Program-made: the position numbers and the translations under genes
In this document: positions 36,658-48,226 of the stretch, piece after piece
Layout of the letters: the number at the start of each line of letters is the position of its first letter
Numbering within the stretch: position 1 is the stretch's first letter
The notes under the pieces: generated by a model
What the model saw: only the letters and a program-made list of their open reading frames with translations
Databases searched by the model: none
Told to the model about the DNA's origin: nothing
NCBI GenBank assembly: GCA_019915135.1
Contig: JAHLMK010000012.1
Location: forward strand, 1,178,001-1,242,000
Direction: 5' to 3'
Origin: Strobilurus pachycystidiatus
Lineage: Eukaryota > Basidiomycota > Agaricomycetes > Agaricales > Physalacriaceae
Length of the DNA stretch: 64,000 nucleotides

Positions 36658-37494
36658 GGCGGTGACTGGAAGAGGTGGCCAAGGTGATTATTATTATACT
36701 GAGTGTGGTCGGAATACGTACGGAAAGTTGCAATCGCTCGTCGGGATGTGCCGGAGATTCGATGCTGCAAGCCAATATTAATCCCAGAATTTAGTCATGT
36801 CGAAAGGAATGCTACTGTGCGAACACTTTAAGCGTGCCCACTTGCAGGTAAGTAAAGTAGCGAGAGCGAGATGCGAGCCTGTTGATGACATCACTTGAAG
36901 GGTTGTCGGAAACTGACCGGAAAGGAAACAACGTCCGAGTCTCTTCACCACTGGCACCAGTGTCAATGGTCATCCGGCACCGATGGTACTATACAAGGTC
37001 TGTGCAGCGGAACTCCGCAAAACAGCAATGCTTCGCTGAACGCCGGTGCTGCTCGCGTCTTCTTGAGTGCTAGCGACGACATCAAGTGTATACTAAGTAA
37101 TACTAATCAATTATCACAGTGGCGACAGCGCTGGCATCTTGGAGCATTGGAGCTCTCTATTCCTCGTTACTAGGCGTAACTTGCGACATCATCCTGCGCG
37201 GCTCTTGCCAATGAGGCGAAACATACCCACAACTGGGACTCATTGACAGCACACTGTGCGAAGCTTCCTTCGACTTCAAGGTCGCAGGTTCGGCCGTTCA
37301 TGACACGACTGGTGCCGTCTCGTTACTGACGCTATGCCCGGGTCTCGAGGTCCCATCAACGACAGCAACATGCATACTTACTATTAGAAGCTCGTGGGAC
37401 TCAAGCGGTGATACTATGCGGGGCAATCACGTCACTGCCTGGCCTTTCATAGTTTCCCGTCCGCACTGGTTGCTCCATAACTGTTACCGTCGCA
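36658..37494. other. Divergent promoter region between OXP1-like and KRE6-like genes
   Basis: These 837 bp hold no supported gene. Both flanking genes start outward from here. Confidence 0.4.
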
Positions 37495-40008
37495 ATGGTG
37501 ATTCCTCTTCTTCGTAAAAAATCTTCAATGTCCCGCCCAGGCTCTGATTCTAGCATGTCCCACGCCAACCTTCTGAACCCAAACGAGCAGATGTCCGCTC
37601 AAGGAGTACGTTCCCTACTACAGAAACTTACAAGTGCTTCTCAAACCTGTTGTTTGACAGACCCCTCCACAAGCCGCCTTTGCAGGACGTCAAAAGTTTG
37701 GAAGAACGACCTCCGTTTCGGACAAGGTATGTCTTCCTTGGAAGTGCTTCTCAGTTGGAGTTCTGACTTGTATTCATCAGTTCTCTCTGGGAGCTGATCC
37801 ACAAACATGGGGCTCGGGCGTAAACTATGGGGACGCAGAGGCGGACGACATAATACACAATCCAGTCTATCGAAACGGAAGACTTGTCGATGACACAGGC
37901 CTTTCTTTCTCGGGAAGGGGTATAGCCAATCTAGGCTGCTTGTCAATAGTGATTCTGGGTTTGCTCTCTCTCTTGTGAGTTTCTCCCCTTGGATCACTTC
38001 TGCCTCGCTCATTATTCCCCTAGCGTTGGATTTCCTGTGGCTGAACACATTGACAAGCTACGAAATCAACCAAGTGGCCAGGATCTTGGAGTAAATGGGA
38101 CGGGTCAGGTACGCCTGTAATGGTGTCGTCTCGCATCCGTACTTGAACTCTGAATGAAGGTCCCTGTTATGCCGGGAGGCTACGCACTGGTGGATCCGGA
38201 TACACCGTCTGACAAGCATAAAATAACATCCAAACGAGATGGTAACCAGTGGCAGCTCGTGTTTTCCGACGAGTTCAATACAGATGGACGGACATTTTAT
38301 CCAGGGGATGACCCATATTGGGAGGCCGTAGACTTACACTACTGGGTGCGGTTTTCTAGCAGATGAAACCCTGAATATCAAGCTCACTGCTTGTAGGCCA
38401 CGAACAACATGGAGTGGTACGACCCACAAGCCGTGACAACTAAAGACGGAAGCCTCATGATAACACTCTCCCAAAAAGAAACCCACGGACTTCACTATCA
38501 AGGAGGTGCGTTGAAGTCTCAGGCTCTACCAGACATGTTCATTGACGTTCGTTTCAGGAATGATTTCGTCGTGGTACACTCTTCGACTTCAGTTTGATTC
38601 TCCTCAACTCAGTGGTCCTTCCCTAGGAATAAATTCTGTTTCACCGGTGGTTACATCGAAGCATCAGTACAACTTCCGGGGGCGAACAATGTCGTTGGGT
38701 TGTGGCCCGCTGTATGGACGATGGGAAATTTAGGGCGCGCCGGTTATGGGGCTAGCCTCGAGGGAATGGTGCGCCTCTCCTAACCTGAAGCAGTTTGCGA
38801 ATATACTCATTTACGTGTCCAGTGGCCATATAGCTATGACGCTTGTGATGTTGGAACGGCCCCAAATCAGACTATCGACGGCAAGCCTCTCGCGGCGACG
38901 ACTAGTGGAGCTGAGGACGTCGACTACGAACTGTCCTATCTCCCTGGACAGCGACTTTCCAGATGTTCATGTCCTGGGTCTGATCATCCTGGTCCGAAGC
39001 ATACGGATGGAACATACGTTGGTCGTTCTGCCCCGGAGATTGACGTTTTTGAAGGACAGGTGTGTACGAACGGGGCTCGTGTAAGCTTAGACTAAGTTCA
39101 CATACAGATCACGGGAACTCCCTTGTCAGGACAAGTCTCGCAATCAGGACAATGGGCCGTTCGTCTTACAAGTCTGATACGTGTTCTGGATTCTCGACTG
39201 ACGACTACATACAGCCTTTCAACAAGGGGTACATATGGAAGAACACCACCGACAATCTCATTATCGCTGATGATTCCATATCAGTATTGAACACTTATAT
39301 TGGAGAGAAAACACAGCAGGCAACGTCTGTCGTCACCCAGACAGACCAAGATTGCTACCAGCTCGAGGCAGGCTGCTTTTCTGTCTATGGATTTGAGGTC
39401 AGCATGCAGCATTTCTGCGACAAAAGAATCAAACTGATTGGTGGCGCAATGTTGTAGTACAAACCTGGCTACGACGACGCTGTGAGTGAGCTCTTGTCAC
39501 ATACAGAGACGATGTTTTATCCATTCCAGTACATTGAATGGGTTTCCAATGACAAATTCGCGTGGAGACTGAACGCAGCTGGGGTGGGCGCTGATAGCGC
39601 TACTGAGATTTCCGCCCGTCCTGTTCCTCAAGAGCCCATGGTCGGTTTCATTTTCCCTCCAAAGACTCCGTGTTTGACTCTTGCGTCACAGTACATCCTC
39701 CTCAACCTCGGCATGTCGACAAATTTTGGCACAGTCGACATTGCGCATCTACAGTTCCCCGCAATCATGTTGGTCGACTACATTCGCGTCTACCAAGACC
39801 CCGGTAGCATAAACATCGGTTGCGATCCTGAGGACTTCCCAACACAGTCGTACATTAACGCGTGAGTCTCTAAGTATTCGCGCTTGCTTGTCGGAGCGCT
39901 CATGAATGCTGTAGGTTCCCCGAAGCCTATGCCAACCCCAACTTGACGACATGGGTAGACGATTACGGACAGACATTCCCCAAGAACTCATTGGTGGATG
40001 GGTGTTAG
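37495..40008 (+). CDS. KRE6: Beta-1,6-glucan synthesis protein Kre6/Skn1 family (GH16)
   Basis: Type II membrane glycosidase-like protein needed for cell-wall beta-1,6-glucan, in the secretory pathway. Start [19 protein letters not shown] Ser-rich cytosolic tail precedes one membrane segment, [20 protein letters not shown]. The lumenal domain shows [70 protein letters not shown], the GH16 catalytic motif EIDVFE in [63 protein letters not shown] and [20 protein letters not shown]. It ends [10 protein letters not shown], stop TAG 40006-40008. About 12 exons, roughly 560 residues. The whole family signature is intact. Confidence 0.93.
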
Positions 40009-40374
40009 TCATGCTGTGTGGACCATCTAACATTATGTATCTATCTGCTTTTCATCTGGACTCTGGACGATTGTATGTATCACGTAGTGCTTGTACTCTA
40101 CCTACTTTCTTGTACGATCAACTCACGTCATATCCTATGCCACTTTGTTCGAGGTTTATGTGTAGAAGGAAGCAAGACCGAAACGTTTCCAGATTTACGA
40201 TGATAGTGATACAAGGCGTCAAGTAATACAACAAGAAGATATTTGGATGAGAAATGTTTCAATTAGAAGTCATCGCCTTCGGGAGAGATTGGGTTCTGGT
40301 GTTGTGGCTTTCATGCCCACCATGCGTTCAACAACAGCCTATAGAGAGTGATGAGCCGGGGCAGGGATCAAAGG
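40009..40374. other. Convergent intergenic region
   Basis: This gap lies between the 3' ends of the KRE6-like and HbrB-like genes. Nothing is seen beyond UTR-like sequence. Confidence 0.4.
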
Positions 40375-42413
40375 TCAAGAAGGGATTAACCTGAGCTTGA
40401 TCCCAATCAAGTCCTTCATCCTCTTCGTCCTCCTTCTCCTTACTGTTCTCTTCGTGTCCGATGCCAAGACCCCATCCTCCCACACTCGCTCGCGCCCCGG
40501 GACCCATAGGATCGGGGCTCCTGTGACCATATCAGTTGCAATGTTGTCGGCTAGGCTTGTCAGTACGCACCGGAGACTCTCCAAGAACATCAGCCGTTCT
40601 CGCTCACGGTCTGTATCCAACACCGTGCCTCCCAGACGCGGTGTCTCGCCACCATCAAGGTCTTCATCATCACCTGGTGGGTTCATCACTCCAGTAAGTG
40701 TGGGCAGACTAGCGCCCTTCTGTTTCTGCGCTATCCGTCCTCGCCGATCTCGCGGGAGTCCACCAGACAAAAAGCTCGGAGCACGGGCTCGACCGTTAGG
40801 TTTGGCTGTCGCCCGCGCATCGAATTGTAGTCCCGGGGAACGTAATATTCTTAGCAGCTCCAAGACGGCTGTTTCGCCTTCAGTAGGCTTGGAGTGCGAT
40901 TGAGTCAGAGAGAATGCTGGAGTTCGATGTCGACTTTGCGACGCAAGCACTAGAAGCCTGATCATGACCATGAAAGTAAGACTCGGAGGGACTCGGGGAG
41001 AATGAGGCGACAAACATTTGTTGTAACCTAGGCTGTTGATAACCAGGCGTTTCCTGGAAGTTGTCTTGCCTGTTCGTCATCGACAAACGGGCTTTCAGGC
41101 GCGGGGCGAGTGGAAGTATAACTTTGTCTCTGAACGACCGGAGAGCAACGGCTCTTACGTCCAGATGTTGAGGCGAAAGAGCGGAGATGGAAGAAATCGA
41201 GCCTTTCGAGCCTTGCCTGCTGGGTGACGACGGGCGCTTAGGTTGACGATAGAGTTGCAAGAGCAGAGGATCTGTTTGTAAGGGAAGGAGGGCCTGCGAT
41301 TGTTAATTTCAGTAGGCTCAACATGAATGGGCAGCAACGAAGACCAACTCCTTCGACATAGGGTAGAACCTGATCCCAAAAGAAACCCCAAATCTCAACG
41401 ACGCGCCCGATCAACTTGTCGTCCTCTTTTTCTGCTAATTTTGCATTGAGAGTTCGCATCCCGGAGCCAATAAGCTCGGCCGTATCCTCTTCTAGTCTGG
41501 ACAAGGCCTTAGAAGGTGAAGACGCAGCCGTTGTGATGTGCCGCTTGACGAGAACGTTTAGGTCCTCTCTACCTTGGGGAGTTTAGCGAGGGACGGGAAG
41601 GCGCCTGAGGCGACGCACATTGGAATTCGCAATGGCTCCCCGTTGAAAAGTGGAAGTATGTGGACGTGTAGAGTTCCCCAAGGGTCAGAGCTGGATGTAG
41701 ATGCCATGTTGGCTGCCGTCATGGCACCAGGAGGAGGCAAGGAGAGTGAGCTTGCGGATGGCGCCTGTGATAGCGCAGGGGTGAGACCAGCAGGGAGGGT
41801 TAGATTTCCGAGTCGGTGCATCTCGCGGGTGACAAGCTTGGAATCATAGGTACGGCCATACGATGCCTGGAAGTTAACGGAACAGGAATCAGAACATCAC
41901 GGGGATTGCTGAACTATTACAAAGAACCTTAGAAGGCGATGTATGCACTTTGTTGGACATCGTGGGAGATGGTGGTGAGGTTGGCGATACGCCGGCAGAC
42001 TCAGATGTCCGGCTGTGGCTATGAGGATGCAATAGCAGGGCTGGATTCAGGGAGGTCACCGACTTTGGAATCACAGAGCTATGGTGGTGGCCAGCCAGCG
42101 ATTGTAGCTTGTCGGTGAGGATGCCAAGCTTGCGCGACGATGTGCTCGGCTCGACGGACGAAAAGAGACTGCGACTTGGCGAATCCGTCCCTGACGACGA
42201 AGGTGATAGGAAACCGAGCCGAGGCGGCGGCACAGGCGTCTGACGCGGCGTCGCGGAATCGCTCGAGGAGCGTGGTCGACCATCGTCTGGAGTGCTGCTG
42301 TCAAAATGCCTCAAACTTTCACTGTCGTGCGCGATGGCACGCCCATCTGTCCCTGGTGTTGCACCTCCCGGACTGCCATGCTCGTGAGGTTTGCGGGACC
42401 ATCCGTGCATCAT
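40375..42413 (-). CDS. HbrB-like protein, putative TORC2 subunit (Bit61/Bit2 family)
   Basis: HbrB/Bit61 proteins (PRR5-like) belong to TOR complex 2, which controls polarity and membrane stress. Start MMHGWSRKPHEHGSPGG at 42413; the first exon is Ser/Pro-rich and disordered. After introns the HbrB core reads WGTLHVHILPLFNGEPLRIP-IEDLNVLVKRHITT, LEEDTAELIGSGMRTLNAK, IGRVVEIWGFFWDQVLPYVE, ALLPLQTDPLLLQLYRQPK and LDVRAVALRSFRDKVILPLA, followed by a Pro/Arg-rich tail with ELLRILRSPGLQFDARA. The IEDLN junction fixes an intron with donor GTGCGT near 41630. Stop is TGA at 40375-40377. The C-terminal 60 residues are less certain. Confidence 0.88.
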
Positions 42414-43038
42414 AGTGGACAGGAGTCGGGGGACAACCAACGACGGTGTGGTCGCTGTTCAAGGAGACGACCATAGGAGGTGCACGATTCGACCTGTCAA
42501 TGGCACCTGAACATGGTCGCGTCCTCCGTTGTCTCACTTGCTCAGCATTACTGGTGTCGAATTTCGCAATCTGTTTCTCGTAACCTGCCTCTGCGGTAGG
42601 TGATTGACGCGTTTATCGCGGTCGACTGATTACGCAGGACCGGGAGTGCACGCAAGCACGTTGTCTCTTCCCTGGCAGACTGGAACGACGAATGCTCAGC
42701 AATGCATCGTGTATGGACTCTCGCGAGAGTGACAGGCATATCAACTCACCGACCAGTGCACGGCACTCGTCGCAGTGGGTTACCTTTAAAACAAAGGCAT
42801 CGTACTCATTGTCTGATAAGCAGGTGAAGGGTGGTCAACAACGCGGAGCTCATGTCGCTGTGGTTCGACCCATCACTGTATAACTTTCATGGAGATGCAC
42901 TCGTAATGCAGCCTAGGTCTTTCGCGATGTGGCGTTGCCTGTCGTGTCGAGTCGCGTCCGATCATCACCAACACTTCTTTCCTCTTGCCATCACCACCAC
43001 TACTTGCTCTCTTTAGGCCTTGCGTCTCTTCGCCGCGA
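42414..43038. other. Divergent promoter region between HbrB-like and Sfr1-like genes
   Basis: These 625 bp hold no supported gene or repeat. Confidence 0.4.
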
Positions 43039-45732
43039 ATGTCAGACTCTATCTTCTCAGGACCTTGCTTTGGTGATCTCTCTTCCTCCCAGGTATGCAA
43101 GCGACGCGTTCATACACGTCTAAATTAGCAGCGACTGATTTTGCTCAGGAATCTACAGCGAGCGTCGCAACGAAAGGTCTTGCCGACCATCTCGATGCTC
43201 CAGTGGAAAGTATCCCTGTTCACGATGACACTGTTCAAAAATCTGTGAGTATATGCGTCCCTTAAGTCGTCTTGCCTGACAATGAACAGCCGCCTCCCGA
43301 GGAACACTCTAGCAATCAAACTTCTGCTCTCGAATCTCAGATTCTCTCTAATGGTCTCATCGAAAATGCTCTTGCTCCGCAAGCGAAAGAAGAATCTACC
43401 GATACGCACCACGTTCAGTACATGGACACCGACAAACCTCCCTCCGAGGAAGACGACATTCTTTCTTCTTTGAAGCGATACGCCGCTGGCTACGTTCATC
43501 AGACTCTTCTAGACGCTGCAGTCGACCATCACCAACAACCCTTTCCCCCCGATTCCCAGAAAGACACGACATTGGCCATTGAAACTTTGAAGTCCATCTC
43601 AGAAACCTCGTCTTTCGCCAATGACCAAGATCTCAAGCAAGAAAATCATCTCGACTCGACCATGACAGAAAGCTCTGGCGACGCAGAACCCTTTCAAGCC
43701 GATTCTCTAGTAGCCAAGGACGCTTCCAGTGACGAATCTCAAGCGAATTCACAGCGTCTCACAAGTCAAGATTTACAGACGCCTCCCGATAATGCACTGA
43801 GTATCACGACGGATATATCTCCACCAGAGGTTCAAGAGACTTCCTCTCCACGAGCTTCGAGTCCTTCTAGTCTTTTGTCTCCTGCAGCCTCTCAGCGTCT
43901 CTCTTCTCCTCCGACAAGTCACTATGCAGTGACATCTGAAGACGTACGTGTGTTTTTGGCTTGTCCGTACTATTGAACTGACGCACATATGTCAGTTTTG
44001 CGATCGTCTTTGTGCAGAACACGAACCTGATGAAGGTGTGATCTCGGTTCAAGAACACCCGGTGAGTTGTTCTCCGAGGGCGCATTACATATATTGACGT
44101 GTGGCTTTGCTAGCTGGACACTCTAATTTTTGAGCCTTTGCCACCGTCGTCTCCTGTACCTCAAACCTCTTCCCCACGACACATTCCATCGGATCATCCT
44201 GACGAGCTGGACTCGGGAGTAAGATTCTCTCACAGTCGCGTACGAAACGCAGGCTCATAACTGTTTAGATTCACGAGGCCGGTACCTCCGTCGACGAGGA
44301 AGTAGAACATCTTGATCTTTCCCAAGACGGGGAGACAGAGGTGAGGTTTGCTACGGCCGCCTTTATGATATATACAAATCAACGTGCAGGTTCACGATGC
44401 CGCTGCTCAACATGATGACGAGGAATTCAAAGACGTTGCCTTCCCCGAGCGTACGGATGGCAAAGAATTGGTTCCTTACTTTATGGACAACCACATCTTC
44501 GCTAGCTCTCCGCCATTGGTATGACATTTCTTAGGATGTTCTGGAGGTTCACTGACATGATCCTAGGAACGTGCGGATGGCGATGAATCGGACTCTTACA
44601 TGAGAAATACGGATGGCTACATAGCCGCCAGCTCCCCGTCATCGGTATGGCATTGTCCCAGATATTTGGGTGTTTTACTGACCATTTTTAGCATGGGCCA
44701 ACTAGTGACTTGCCACATCACTTCTACTCCCTTTCTGAGGCCGAGCCGGAGCATGGAATAACTGACGCTATCGATAACCGCCAAGACCCCAATCCTGAGA
44801 CGATGACTTCACCTCCTGCGGCAAACAAGACTTCTCCTGCTACTTCGCCGATGCGTTTGCACCCGTACACGTCGCCTCTCCGTTCCTCTACGGGCACTGT
44901 TTCTCCTACCCTCCTATCTGATCTAGGTCCCCAGTCTTCTCCCGTACGCAGCTCGTCGAGAAAGTTAACTATGCCCGCCCCGAAACGATCGACAGCAGCT
45001 GGAAATCAGCGACAATTCAAAAAGCTTTCTGCGCCCTTCCGGCCTCTCCAGCTGAAACAAGAACTCCCGCCCTCCAGCCCTCTTTCATCTCCCACCAAGA
45101 AAGCGAAACGTGGACTGTCACTGGCCACGCTTGCGATGCCTCCCCCGCCTCCTCCGAAGCCCGTCGATGTGAAAAAGAAACATCGTACCGTTCGAGCCTC
45201 GGGTCAATTCAAGTCCCCTTTGGCGATGACATCTGCCGTTCACGAAGGGCCTTCTGTGAGGATGACGCCCAATATCCAGCTCCTGGAACGCAGACTTCAG
45301 GTTCTCAAGAGAGCTCTGAAAGTCAAGCAAGACGGCGATGAGAAGATTCTGGAAGACCTCGCGAAAAAGTGGACGGAAGCGGGACGAGAGGTCGCTTGGC
45401 AGCTGTGGGATATCGTCAAAGATAATGGCAGCAGTGACAGTGGCGGTAGCTGGGGATCTGCCAAGCCGAAGCGTGGATTCCAAGAGAGCTGGGGGTGGGA
45501 GGAGAAGGGCGATAACAAGCGTCTGAAGACCGAGAGTTGGGGTTGGGACGAAACGCCTGCCAAAGCAGAGGGTGCCGAAGAGAACGGCGGCGAATACGAG
45601 ATGGCGCCGCCAAAGGAGGAGGAATGCGAGGAAAAGGTCGACTTTACGCTTGGGTTGATGTTGAGACAATTCGGCGTCGATCCTGACACGCTTGGGTGGA
45701 ATGAGGAAGATGGAATGTTTGTCGATAGGTGA
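43039..45732 (+). CDS. sfr1: Sfr1/Mei5-like DNA repair protein
   Basis: Sfr1 (Mei5) pairs with Swi5 to stimulate Rad51 and Dmc1 strand exchange in nuclear recombination repair. Start MSDSIFSGPCFGDLSSSQ; about nine exons, several under 100 nt. The N-terminal two thirds is acidic, Ser/Pro-rich and disordered with many SP/TP sites (SSPRASSPSSLLSP). The C-terminal third holds the Swi5-binding region: RASGQFKSPLAM, IQLLERRLQVLKRALKVKQD (coiled coil) and EDLAKKWTEAGREVAWQLWD, and ends TLGLMLRQFGVDPDTLGW. The order coiled coil, then KKWTEAGREVAW, is the family signature. Total roughly 760 residues, longer than S. pombe Sfr1 because of the disordered part. Confidence 0.82.
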
Positions 45733-45914
45733 TTGCTCTGATTTTTGCTGCTCTGAAATTTCGCTACTGCTCTATCCCATCGCTTTCGTGTCGCTTCTGC
45801 TTCGACCGTGCTCTTACTGTACTAAATAAACTGCTTGACAAACTGTATTCTGCGCTTCAATATTAGGACATGTACATATGATAATGTGAGTTGGCAGATG
45901 TCTCTAGAATCGAG

Positions 45915-46599
45915 CTAGTCTTCCGATGATATGGTCTCGGACATACCAGACTGCATGGCCGAGTTGTATATCTGGTAGGCGTGGCGTAGTCGCGGTCGTA
46001 ACTGATTCATTGTTGGATACGGCTTGTTGGACATTTGTTGCTCGGCTAGAGTTGCAGCATCACAAAGTTCTGAGACTGTCAGATACCTCAGTGAGAACAC
46101 GGGAAGAGAGGACATGGGTTTGGCTTCGCACATGAGCTTATGTTGACGGCCTTTAAGATGTCTTTCTGAGTTTGCGTTAAGGAAGTCTTCCAGAAGTACG
46201 CGTTTTCTTCGTCTGAGAAGTGTCAGTTTTAGATCAACCCAGTGTATAGATGACGCACCGAACAAGAATTTCGCTGTTTCTTTCGCATTAGCTTTTGATT
46301 GTTTGGGCGGCTCCAACGCGCGTTTCTCTTCTTCCTCCCGCTTCGCCTTCGCCATATCAAATTTCCCTTCGAGGACCTGCATATTCAATTATGTGATGTG
46401 TCGGTATGGCTCAGAGTGGGCGACGCACCCTCAAGTATCGGTCGTATCGCGCAGCTGCCGTTGGTCCACTTTGGGGTTTCAGACGCATGGATCTACGCCA
46501 CGTTATGTTGCAGCATGAATTGACATTGGACACATTTGAAGAGATGAAGGAATTCCGAAGAACGGAGCGCGTTGTTGAGGATGATATTTGGAAGAACAT
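45915..46599 (-). CDS. Small protein with a mitochondrial-type leader, unidentified
   Basis: Start MFFQISSSTTRSVLRNSF at 46599: Arg/Ser-rich, no acids, typical of a matrix-targeting presequence. The mature part reads RLKPQSGPTAAARYDRYLR-VLEGKFDMAKAKREEEEKR and AKETAKFLFDEENAYFWKTS, then LTQTQKDILKAVNISS-F. It ends SELCDAATLAEQQMSNKPYP and YQIYNSAMQSGMSETISSED, with TAG at 45915-45917. Three introns are inferred; the third (donor GTGCGA) is the least certain. About 165 residues. Possibly a mitochondrial ribosome or respiratory accessory protein, but no family is recognised. Confidence 0.6.
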
Positions 46600-46914
46600 G
46601 ACGGTCGTGGACAAGAGATTGTGAGTGGCAGGGTCATTTCGGCAACGACCGAAAATAAACCCTCTACATACTGTATATACTGTACTTGCAGTGGCTGACG
46701 TTGACGTCGGATGAGAGGCCTATCAGCGTGTATGCACGACAAGGCACGAAGCTGAGGGTGACTGTATGTAGTATTCATATACATTTTGACATTTCATCTG
46801 AGAGAGCAATGCAGATGACACAACAACTAAACAATTACATACAACACAGAACGAACTTGTGGCGAAAGCGAGTCTAGAGTACAAAGGCAGCGAAAAGCAC
46901 AGTAGCGAGAATAT
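46600..46914. other. Short intergenic gap
   Basis: No gene is seen between the putative mitochondrial protein and the BRCT gene. Confidence 0.4.
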
Positions 46915-48053
46915 TCATAGCGATTTTCGAGAACACATAAACAGCTTTCCTTCAAAAGTGCATTCAACAGCGAAGAGCGTAGATCGAACGGGCGGCGCGG
47001 CCAACAAGTCATCAATCGATATTCGGAGCGGCTTCTCCTTCTTCTTTGTCGAGTGCTTATACTTGAGATTGAAGTCCTTCCAAAAGGTGGAATGAGTGCT
47101 TGATAAGGGCCAAGAGTCAGTGAACTGAGGAGCTGGGAATTTCCTGGCGGACATACAGAGGCTTGATAGACTTCTTAAATGTTTCCATGGCGGCTTCAGT
47201 TAGAGGGAATTTCATGTCTGCAAAGTTCAGGCGTCTGATTTCCTGTCGTTTTGGGGTCTTGGGGGGACTAGGCTGTTGCGATTTGGGTTCTAGGAGAGGT
47301 CTTGTAATTGCTTGCAAGCGTGCTGAAAAGATTGTCCCCGATTGTTCTGGAGAAGAGCTTTGGACGCGTTGTCGTTTCGAAGGTCGATGTGTGACAAGAA
47401 GAGATTGATCCATGACGTTGTAGGAGCGCTTCTTGGTCGCAATTGGGGGCGTTGAGCTTGAAGAGATGGTCGTAGGGAAGCATAGATCGATGGAACCACG
47501 GCGGCGGGTTTCGTTCAAGAGCGGCGGAACATAGAGACCTGGAAGGCATCAGTACGGTGCCGCAGCGAGCGGGAGACGCGACAGACTATCAAGGACATAT
47601 CTCGAAATGGGCAGCAAGAAGTTTTGGGAGATGCATTTGACAATCCAGTCAGCGTGTAGAACCTAATCGATGTTCGTGTAATCTTGACGGAGGAAGTCGC
47701 ATTGCATACATACAATCAGCGTCCTAGAAAGCAGCCTGTAAAAAATGAGATTTCGACATGTTGTAGGCAATAACTAGCAGTACTCACTCTGTCGACCAAG
47801 GATCGTGCAGTCCATCACAGAAGAAGGTGTCTGCGGCTCCAAAGTCTCTCGGAGACTGAACAAGGGTTCCCCCATATTTTACTAAGAGAAGTAGAAGCTG
47901 AGCGTCGTCCAGAGAAGGCGATTTGGAACGCGTACTCCATTGAAGGCGCAATGAACGTGAAACGGATGGGCTGAAGCATCCTGGCAGCATCGAATCAGGA
48001 TGTCAACGTGTACCCGCGCGTAAGAATACCTTTTCTTCCGGTGAACAGCTCCA
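46915..48053 (-). CDS. BRCT-domain protein, borders approximate
   Basis: A BRCT-like fold is suggested by DAQLLLLLVKYGGTLVQSP (the glycine pair of motif B) and, across an intron, LLSRTLIVLHADWIVKCISQ with the conserved Trp, then FLLPISRYVLDS and LYVPPLLNE. BRCT domains bind phosphoproteins in DNA damage response. A basic linker follows (TKKRSYNVMDQSLL, HRPSKRQRVQSSSP), then KRQEIRRLNFADMKFPLTEA. The presumed C-terminus, in another frame, is FTDSWPLSSTHSTFWKDFNL to LFAVECTFEGKLFMCSRKSL. The start exon (MELFTGRK at 48053) and the frame change near 47160 could not be spliced convincingly. Confidence 0.55.
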
Positions 48054-48226
48054 TCACGAGGGACGCTTAGCCTGGAGACGAAGGATGCGAGAAAGCGTGG
48101 TGGTGAAAGGGAAAAGGTGATATCTAGGGTTAGGGTTGTATAGATTTGCTACCTATGCACAAACTCAAGCACAAACTAGTACTTACACTGTACAGTACAA
48201 TAATAGAAATTTGACGTTCATACATG

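Noticed and set aside
45118..45669. 183-codon minus-strand frame
   Set aside because: Shadow of the Sfr1 C-terminal exon, where conserved coding lies on the plus strand.
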